The notes beneath the pieces are model-generated. The model saw only the letters and a program-made list of their open reading frames with translations. It searched no databases and was not told where the DNA came from. Shown here piece after piece: positions 27,078 to 33,111 of a stretch of DNA of 33,111 bases (position 1 is its first letter; each line of letters opens with the position of its first letter). The position numbers and the translations under genes were made by a program. Origin of the DNA: Candidatus Omnitrophota bacterium (GTDB lineage Bacteria > Omnitrophota > Gorgyraeia > Zapsychrales > Fredricksoniimonadaceae); contig JADGCU010000011.1 in assembly GCA_015228785.1 (NCBI GenBank), positions 1 to 33,111 on the forward strand, in the 5' to 3' direction.

Positions 27078-27106
27078 ACTATATATCAATTCACATGTGA
27101 ATTCAA
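27078..27106 (-). promoter_or_regulatory. nadA promoter TTGAAT-N17-TATAGT with palindrome in the spacer
   Basis: -35 at 27106-27101, -10 at 27083-27078; perfect palindrome AATTCACATGTGAATT at 27088-27103. Confidence 0.6.
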
Positions 27107-27148
27107 GAAATGATAGGTGACAACAAAAGACCATGGAAACATGAAATC

Positions 27149-27430
27149 CTAATCTTTCCAGAAATACAAAAGAGCACAAAGCCCGAATCCCACAAGCCAG
27201 GTCGCCAAAACTCCTGGAACAAAATAAGGGTAAACCATAAGAAGAATCCCCAAAAACATCCTTTTCCAGGAAGCCTCTTTCTTTCCATTCAAAAATGCAT
27301 AAAACCCAATCACGCTAAAAACAAAGGATCCCAAAAGAGACCACAAGTTAAACCCCCCAGGCTGAAAATTACCGAGCAAGGTTTTGATCGTTTCCGGATC
27401 AACACTATTCAACTGTGTTAAATCGTTCAT
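27149..27430 (-). CDS. Small membrane protein of unknown function (93 aa)
   Basis: Hydrophobic segments 'NLWSLLGSFVFSVIGFYAFL', 'MFLGILLMVYPYFV', 'ATWLVGFGLCALLYFW'; codirectional with neighbours. Confidence 0.7.
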   Translation of the reverse strand: MNDLTQLNSVDPETIKTLLGNFQPGGFNLWSLLGSFVFSVIGFYAFLNGKKEASWKRMFLGILLMVYPYFVPGVLATWLVGFGLCALLYFWKD

Positions 27431-27489
27431 AGAAATCTTTCTACCAACATTGCTAAAACTAATACGCCATTATATCCTTCCTACACTCA

Positions 27490-28797
27490 TCAAGATATAA
27501 TCTCACCTTTAAGTTGATGAGGCGTAGCCCGAATGATCCGGACGCTCATAAAATCCCCAATCTGAAAATTACCCGCCGGGAGAGCAACAACCTTATTAAC
27601 ATCATTCCGAGCATATGCCACACCACCTTTGGCTTTCTCAACATCCTCAATCAAGACTTCCTCAATCGTGCCAACACGCGCCTTATTCTTCTTTAAAGAA
27701 ATATCTGACTGCAACGTGTTGATCCGCATAATCCGCGAAGTCTTCTCATCCTCCGAAACATCATCTTTAAGCTCGCGTGCCGCCTGAGTATTAGGACGTG
27801 GAGAATATTTAAACATAAAAGCTGAATCAAACTCAACTGCCTTCATAACGCGCACCGTATCTTCAAACTCCCCAGCTATCTCCGTAGGAAATCCAACAAT
27901 AATATCCGTTGTAAGCGCTGCCGATGGACAAACCTTTCGGATCTTCTCAACAAGATTAAGATAACCTGTGGCAGTATAATGACGGTTCATAAGCCCCAGA
28001 ATCCTGTCATTACCTGACTGAAGCGGCAGATGAATATGTTTGCAGATCTTAGGGTTCTCTCCCACAACCCTAATCAAGCTCTCAGGAAAGTCCTTAGGAT
28101 GAGGAGACGTAAAACGAATGCGCCTGATCCCGTCAATCCTAGAAACAGCCTCCAGCAAAGCAGCAAAATCCTGCCCCTCATGGTGATAAGAATTAACATT
28201 CTGCCCCAAGAGAGTCACCTGCTGAAACCCTTCCCCAATAAGCCGCTTGACCTCATCCAAAACATTCTCAACAGAGCGGCTCCGCTCACGGCCACGGGTA
28301 AAAGGGACGATACAAAAAGAACAGAAATTGTTACACCCGCGCATAACCGCAACCCAGGCATTAACGCCACCCGTTCTGGTCGGATAAATATCCGAATACG
28401 TTTCGAATTCAGAAAGCGTCACATCATAACCCTGACCATGTTTCTCAAAAACATCTCGAAGAATCTCGGGCAAACGCTTGTAACTGTCAGGGCCAACAAC
28501 AAAATCAAGCCCAAGACTTTTATTGTCGATCAGCTCCTTGCGAAGTCCTGTCGCCATACAACCTAGAATCCCGATCACAACCGGCTTTCCCTTATGGCCA
28601 TGACGAATATCATGAATCAACCCGTAAACCTTACGGTGGGCATTTTCACGGACTGAACAGGTGTTCAACATAACCACATCAGCTAATTGCGCATCCTCTG
28701 TAAAAGAGTATCCCGCCTCAGACAGAATCGCCCGGACAAGCTCCGAATCATACTCGTTCATCTGGCAGCCGAAAGTTTGAAGAAAGATTTTATTCAT
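27490..28797 (-). CDS. miaB: tRNA-2-methylthio-N6-dimethylallyladenosine synthase MiaB
   Basis: 'IFLQTFGCQMNEYDSE', radical SAM 'CNNFCSFCIVPFTRGRERSR', 'LPLQSGNDRIL', TRAM-like C-terminus. Start MNKIFLQ. Confidence 0.95.
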   Translation of the reverse strand: MNKIFLQTFGCQMNEYDSELVRAILSEAGYSFTEDAQLADVVMLNTCSVRENAHRKVYGLIHDIRHGHKGKPVVIGILGCMATGLRKELIDNKSLGLDFVVGPDSYKRLPEILRDVFEKHGQGYDVTLSEFETYSDIYPTRTGGVNAWVAVMRGCNNFCSFCIVPFTRGRERSRSVENVLDEVKRLIGEGFQQVTLLGQNVNSYHHEGQDFAALLEAVSRIDGIRRIRFTSPHPKDFPESLIRVVGENPKICKHIHLPLQSGNDRILGLMNRHYTATGYLNLVEKIRKVCPSAALTTDIIVGFPTEIAGEFEDTVRVMKAVEFDSAFMFKYSPRPNTQAARELKDDVSEDEKTSRIMRINTLQSDISLKKNKARVGTIEEVLIEDVEKAKGGVAYARNDVNKVVALPAGNFQIGDFMSVRIIRATPHQLKGEIIS

Positions 28798-28905
28798 ATA
28801 CCCCACTGTTACACATAAACACAAAACAGTTTTATCAAATTACGCTACCTGAAACCAACCATCAGATATTTGGATCAGGCGCGGACAGAGGAAGAACCTG
28901 TCCAT

Positions 28906-29304
28906 TTATTCCGTAGTCTTACCGTCAAATTCTTCATCCTTCGCTTCAGCTTCTTTCTTAGTCGTGCGAACAATGCCGTCTTTGTGATGTGAGGGAGAAT
29001 ATAGCGTGTACAGCTTCAATTCATTTGAATCCGATGTGTTAATAATGTTATGTTCCGCGCCAGCAGGCACAATGACCGCCGTGCCGTCACTGACCTTGTA
29101 TTCATTGCCGTCAATAATGACTTTCCCTGCCCCCGACTCAAAACGAAAGAATTGGTCGTTTTCATCATGTGTTTCCATGCCAATGTCTTCTTTAGGGCGA
29201 AGACTCATCAACACCAATTGGGTGTGTTTTCCCGTGTATAGCACTTTACGGAACTTCCCATTCTCTAAAGTATCTTTTTCAATGTTCGCTTTAAACCCCT
29301 TCAT
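28906..29304 (-). CDS. Cupin-domain protein
   Basis: 'ETHDENDQFFRFESGAGKVIIDGNEYKVSDGTAVIVPAGAEHNIINT'; SD GGAGGTGAATTT before MKGFKANI. Confidence 0.88.
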   Translation of the reverse strand: MKGFKANIEKDTLENGKFRKVLYTGKHTQLVLMSLRPKEDIGMETHDENDQFFRFESGAGKVIIDGNEYKVSDGTAVIVPAGAEHNIINTSDSNELKLYTLYSPSHHKDGIVRTTKKEAEAKDEEFDGKTTE

Positions 29305-29357
29305 AAATTCACCTCCGGTATTAACGATGCTTGACGTAAACTTCACGCTCTGCCGAC

Positions 29358-29780
29358 TCATTTAAAGATCATAACAAACGTCCCGGCCACGATCAAGCCG
29401 GCACCAAACCACTGATACATATTCAGCTGTTCACCAAGAAATACAACGGAAAGAAGGATCGCAATCGCAAGGCTCAACTTGTCAATAGGGGCAACGACTG
29501 ACGCGGGGCCGCTCTGCAACGCCCGATAATAGCAAAGCCATGACAGCCCTGTGGTAATCCCTGAAAGGACCAGGAACACTAGGCATCTCCTGTTAAGCAT
29601 CAAAGGATTCTTCCATTCATGTCGAATTCCAACCAGCAAGAACAGAAAAATAATAATAACAATAGTCCTGATCAACGTGGCCAGATTAGATGGAACATCT
29701 TTAACGCCAACCTTCGCCAACACCGCCGTCAACCCTGCGAAAAAAGCTGATCCAATAGCAAATATCTTCCAATCGAGCAT
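29358..29780 (-). CDS. Small (half-length) EamA/DMT-type transporter
   Basis: About 5 TM; 'LVLSGITTGLSWLCYYRALQSGPASVVAPIDKLSLAIAILLSVVFLGEQL'. Confidence 0.85.
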   Translation of the reverse strand: MLDWKIFAIGSAFFAGLTAVLAKVGVKDVPSNLATLIRTIVIIIFLFLLVGIRHEWKNPLMLNRRCLVFLVLSGITTGLSWLCYYRALQSGPASVVAPIDKLSLAIAILLSVVFLGEQLNMYQWFGAGLIVAGTFVMIFK

Positions 29781-29864
29781 TTCTCACTCCTTTTTCAAAA
29801 TCCACCATCGTTGCCCTGAGTGGCACCCCATGATCTCACGAGACCGGAAAGCGCGTCACCCTAT

Positions 29865-30860
29865 TTAATGCTGCCGAAACTGACAAGAAACCTGATCGAT
29901 CTCAGCCATCTCCCCTGAAGAAAGCTCAAGATAAAGCGCCTTGGCGTTATCCTCGATATGTGCCGGCTTTGATCCACCCACAACAGTTACTATCGCTCCC
30001 TTATGGAAATGGATCAACCAACTCAGCGCAACCTGGGAAATAGTAGCGTCGTGTTTTAACGCAATTCTCTTAAGCGTATCGATCAAAGGCCTCGTCTTTT
30101 CAATTCTGTCCTCATTGAAGCCGTACATCTTGCGTCGCATCAAACCCAGGCGCTTCATCCGGGAAGGATCCTCATGATAATTTCCCGTCAGCATCCCCTG
30201 ATCTAGCGGAGACCAGGCAATGATCGTGGCGCCGCACTCCATGGCTGTTTCCAGGATACCGTTGGTTTCGATGGACCGATCAAGAAGATTATATTTAACC
30301 TGATTCACTGCCAGCGGCAATCCCCTCCGCTTGAGAGCCTTGTAAGCTAGCCGCATCAGATGCGGACTAAAGTTACTTACTCCGACAGAACGCACTTTTC
30401 CAGACTCAACAAGCGCCGTCATCGCATCCATCTGAGCGCTCACAGATGAGAGCGACCATGGCTGATGAACCAGATAAAGATCGATCGAGTATCCGTCAAG
30501 GGCTCGCAACCGATCGTCAATGGTCCGGCGGATTGAATCAGCGCCCCTCAATGCCGGCCACCACTTCGTCACGATCGTAACATCGCCATTCTTGACCCCG
30601 CACAGCTTAAGTGATTCACTAAGCAACCTCTCCGATCGTCCATTGCCATAACATTCGGCCGTATCAAACCAATTGATGCCGCTGTCCAAAGCTTGTTTAA
30701 CGATCTGTTGAGCTGTCAGGTCTGGTAAATCCGGCCAATACCAACCGGATATGCCCCGATGTCCTCCGGCAAACTGCCAGGTGCCTAAACCAATCGGTGT
30801 GACTGTAATACCCGATTTACCCAAAGCATATCTTGCTGTTCGTGAATTATTCTTTGCCAT
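29865..30860 (-). CDS. Aldo/keto reductase
   Basis: 'VTPIGLGTWQFAGG', 'GINWFDTAECYGNGRSERLL', 'YLVHQPW', 'KVRSVGVSNFSP', 'TVVGGSKPAHIEDNAKAL'. Confidence 0.93.
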   Translation of the reverse strand: MAKNNSRTARYALGKSGITVTPIGLGTWQFAGGHRGISGWYWPDLPDLTAQQIVKQALDSGINWFDTAECYGNGRSERLLSESLKLCGVKNGDVTIVTKWWPALRGADSIRRTIDDRLRALDGYSIDLYLVHQPWSLSSVSAQMDAMTALVESGKVRSVGVSNFSPHLMRLAYKALKRRGLPLAVNQVKYNLLDRSIETNGILETAMECGATIIAWSPLDQGMLTGNYHEDPSRMKRLGLMRRKMYGFNEDRIEKTRPLIDTLKRIALKHDATISQVALSWLIHFHKGAIVTVVGGSKPAHIEDNAKALYLELSSGEMAEIDQVSCQFRQH

Positions 30861-30876
30861 AATAGTTTATCCATCA

Positions 30877-31797
30877 TTATCGTCCGGGTTTATACAAGAT
30901 CGGTCGACCGGCAAACAAATAGCCCTGTTCTGCGGCTTTACGCTCCATCTTAATAAGTTCTGAAACAAAAGCCGCCTTGCCCAGCATTTCTGAGGGAGCC
31001 TGCGCTTCAACCACTTTCAACCCAAACGCCTTGCGATAATGCGCGTAATGCTTGGACATGACGGACTGAATACGCTTTAACGTTGATGGCCGACGTAGAA
31101 GATCCAGGGCTCGCCCTCGCCATAATTCTATATCAAAACCTTCAAGTTTTCCCGGAAGTGCGGCCAAGGCTCGGCCGATATCATCAGACAAAGAACGATC
31201 GATCTCCTGACAAATAAATTTAAGCGCGTGCCACGCCTCGTAAATATCTTTCTTTGAGGCGATCTCAAGCTTCTTAAGCCATACGAACGCATGAAGGCGA
31301 CGGGTGTGATCCCACCACTTCCAGGGACTTTCCAGATCAAGCACAGGAATCAAGAATATGCGCTCTTTTAAGAGCAGTGAACCGAGGACGCCCGGTGGCT
31401 TACCCAGTCTCTTGTCTTTTAAGGTGGTTCGATAAACTCCACAGGTAGGACTGCCTTCCATGAAAAGGAAGGCATCGACGCCTGCGCGATGAAGTGCATC
31501 CATCGAGGCCAGTGAGGCCATCTTGATCTCCTCGGATACATCCCTTCCCAGCCTGTTCTTCAATTTAGCGCTGCCTGCCCACAGATCATCCCCACTGCCG
31601 CCCGATAATTTAACCGGCGGACGGGGGACACCCAGTCCTGCCAGAACTTCAGGGCATACCGGCGACCAGGAATATTCATCTTTCTCGCGGCCAAGGCTTT
31701 CCACACGATCCCATCCGGCCCGGTTATACCGGAACTTGGCGCCAAAATTACAAGCGCTGATACCTAGCTTTATCTTTGCTGTCAGAACAAGATCCAT
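30877..31797 (-). CDS. DUF523/TudS-like N-terminal domain protein with additional C-terminal domain
   Basis: Three conserved-type Cys contexts 'GISACNFGAKFRYN', 'WSPVCPEVLAGLGVPRPPVKL', 'EGSPTCGVYRT'. Start MDLVLTAK chosen over the longer ORF. Confidence 0.75.
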   Translation of the reverse strand: MDLVLTAKIKLGISACNFGAKFRYNRAGWDRVESLGREKDEYSWSPVCPEVLAGLGVPRPPVKLSGGSGDDLWAGSAKLKNRLGRDVSEEIKMASLASMDALHRAGVDAFLFMEGSPTCGVYRTTLKDKRLGKPPGVLGSLLLKERIFLIPVLDLESPWKWWDHTRRLHAFVWLKKLEIASKKDIYEAWHALKFICQEIDRSLSDDIGRALAALPGKLEGFDIELWRGRALDLLRRPSTLKRIQSVMSKHYAHYRKAFGLKVVEAQAPSEMLGKAAFVSELIKMERKAAEQGYLFAGRPILYKPGR

Positions 31798-31810
31798 GTG
31801 AACTCTCCGC

Positions 31811-32317
31811 TTATAGCTTTCTGCTGTCGTAGGCCCAGTGGAGCACAGCCTGCCGATGCCTTGGCCGGCAGGACAAATCGCCTTTAGCGCAATACTTCTT
31901 AATTTGGGAAACGTGCCTGACCATGGCCTTCCAGCGCCTGATCTGCCTCTGATCCTCTTCCGGCAACCGCCGGCCCATGTAATACCGGCAGTACCATTGG
32001 AACCATCCCCGCGGGTCTTCTGGATAAATCCAAAATTTCTTTTGCCAATACGATAACGGTTTACTGGCATTCACCTTGAAATAATTCAGGTTCGGGTCAT
32101 GCTTCTCAGTACAAAGCTTAGCTTTCCTAAACCAGCTCGCAGGAAATTCTTTCCGGCAATCTGTCATGTATTTTCCACCGAAGACGCCCAACTCTAACAT
32201 TTGTTTTGGCGTCAGCTCTGGCTTGAATTCCCTATCAAGATTCCGGCCGATTGGCTCCGAGATAATATATCGATAACCCTTCTGCATCTTATCATTAACA
32301 ATGATTGTTTTTTTCAT
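31811..32317 (-). CDS. Uncharacterised conserved-looking 168-aa protein
   Basis: Codirectional ORF overlapping the SDR gene by 4 bp (ATGA); Trp/Tyr/Arg-rich 'PEDPRGWFQWYCRYYMGRRLPEEDQRQIRRWKAMVRHVSQIKKYC...CRPRHRQAVLHWAYDSRKL'. Confidence 0.8.
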   Translation of the reverse strand: MKKTIIVNDKMQKGYRYIISEPIGRNLDREFKPELTPKQMLELGVFGGKYMTDCRKEFPASWFRKAKLCTEKHDPNLNYFKVNASKPLSYWQKKFWIYPEDPRGWFQWYCRYYMGRRLPEEDQRQIRRWKAMVRHVSQIKKYCAKGDLSCRPRHRQAVLHWAYDSRKL

Positions 32318-33111
32318 TTATAAGCGCCCTTGAATATGTCAACTAAGGCATCTTTCATAAGCGGCTGCTGAAAATTAAAACCTGCGGCCAATAACTTATT
32401 GGACATAACGCGCTGACTCGACAAAACCACAGCGGACATCTCACCCAACACTGCCCGAAGAACAAACACAGGACACCGGATCCATGACGGTTTTTTCAAT
32501 ATCGAACCCAATGTACTGCAAAAATCATTCATGATCAAAGGATTAGGAGAAACACAATTGACCGGTCCCTCGAGACTATCGTTCTTAATCATAAAAAGAA
32601 TAACATCGACCAGGTCTTTTCCTGAGATCCAGGACATCCACTGGCGGCCTGACCCAAGCGGTCCACCCACATACCATCGAAACGGCGGGATAAACTTATC
32701 CAGAACTCCGCCATGACCCAAAACAATCCCCATTCTGGCCAGAACAACACGAACGCCGCACTTCTGAGCTTCTAAAGCCTCCTGCTCCCAATCGCGGCAC
32801 AGATCGGCAAGAAACCCGCTGCCAAGACTCGATCCCTCATCAAGCTTTGATTCTCCGGCATCACCATAGTAACCAACTGCCGACCCGCTAATAAAAACCC
32901 TAGGGCGATTACGGCATCCAGCGATCGCCCTGACAATCAAGTTCGTGGAACCGAGACGACTATCCCGAAGGATCTTTTTATACGGCTCCGTCCATTGCCT
33001 GGCGCTGATATTCTCACCGGAGAAATTAAGGACCGCATCGGCTCCCTCCAGGGCAGCGCACCATTCTCCCAAGGTCTTGCCATCCCAATGGATCATGAGA
33101 GCCTTCGGCGA
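32314..33111 (-). CDS. TIGR01777-like SDR (epimerase, SDR39U1/YfcH family), N-terminus outside window
   Basis: 'ADAVLNFSGENISARQWTEPYKKILRDSRLGSTNLIVRAI', 'VFISGSAVGYYGDAGESKLDE', 'RMGIVLGHGGVLDKFIPPFRWYVGGPLGSGRQWMSWI'. Frame stays open to the window edge (SPKAL upstream of the listed Met). Confidence 0.92.
   Translation of the reverse strand, partial: SPKALMIHWDGKTLGEWCAALEGADAVLNFSGENISARQWTEPYKKILRDSRLGSTNLIVRAIAGCRNRPRVFISGSAVGYYGDAGESKLDEGSSLGSGFLADLCRDWEQEALEAQKCGVRVVLARMGIVLGHGGVLDKFIPPFRWYVGGPLGSGRQWMSWISGKDLVDVILFMIKNDSLEGPVNCVSPNPLIMNDFCSTLGSILKKPSWIRCPVFVLRAVLGEMSAVVLSSQRVMSNKLLAAGFNFQQPLMKDALVDIFKGAYK

Noticed and set aside
28030-28566. 178-aa + strand ORF
   Set aside because: Antisense to miaB, which has a strong family match; no recognisable domain.
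28883-28903. GGACAG...CTGTCC hairpin downstream of the cupin gene
   Set aside because: Only 6 bp and no T tract; weak terminator candidate.
1-33111. CRISPR, tRNA, rRNA, IS elements or prophage
   Set aside because: No regularly spaced repeats, no tRNA T-loop-like GGTTCGANTCC motif in a cloverleaf context, no transposase or integrase motifs seen in any ORF.

Overview
33.1 kb window that is almost entirely coding on the minus strand. From the right edge leftwards (transcription order) it contains: (i) a TIGR01777-like SDR (truncated at the window edge), an uncharacterised 168-aa protein, a DUF523/TudS-like protein, an aldo/keto reductase, a small EamA-type transporter and a cupin; (ii) miaB, a small membrane protein, nadA, metX, metW and an L-2-hydroxyglutarate oxidase-like gene; (iii) a SUF Fe-S operon (nfu, Rrf2 regulator, sufB-C-D-S-U); (iv) an MsbA-like ABC exporter; (v) a type IV pilus / type II secretion-like operon (secretin, receiver domain, PilB/GspE, PilC/GspF, three tandem pilin paralogs, a secreted protein, GspI-like, GspJ-like, a 996-aa PilX/GspK-like protein with four LamG-like repeats, a PilM-PilN fusion, PilO-like, PilP-like). 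A family 2 glycosyltransferase (truncated 5') lies on the + strand at the left edge. The most interesting region is the pilus cluster. One of the three tandem pilins stops at the end of its N-terminal helix and is followed by a small signal-peptide protein, an arrangement that resembles the split PilA-N/PilA-C pilin of Geobacter. The cluster also shows a probable ATT start codon on pilC/gspF, a PilM-PilN fusion, a giant LamG minor pilin, a secretin with a TPR-like tail, and extended -10 promoters ahead of structural subunits. No rRNA, tRNA, CRISPR array or insertion sequence was recognised. The organism is a diderm bacterium (secretin, MsbA-like exporter); Omnitrophota-like ancestry is only a guess. 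All family assignments come from reading motifs, not from searches.
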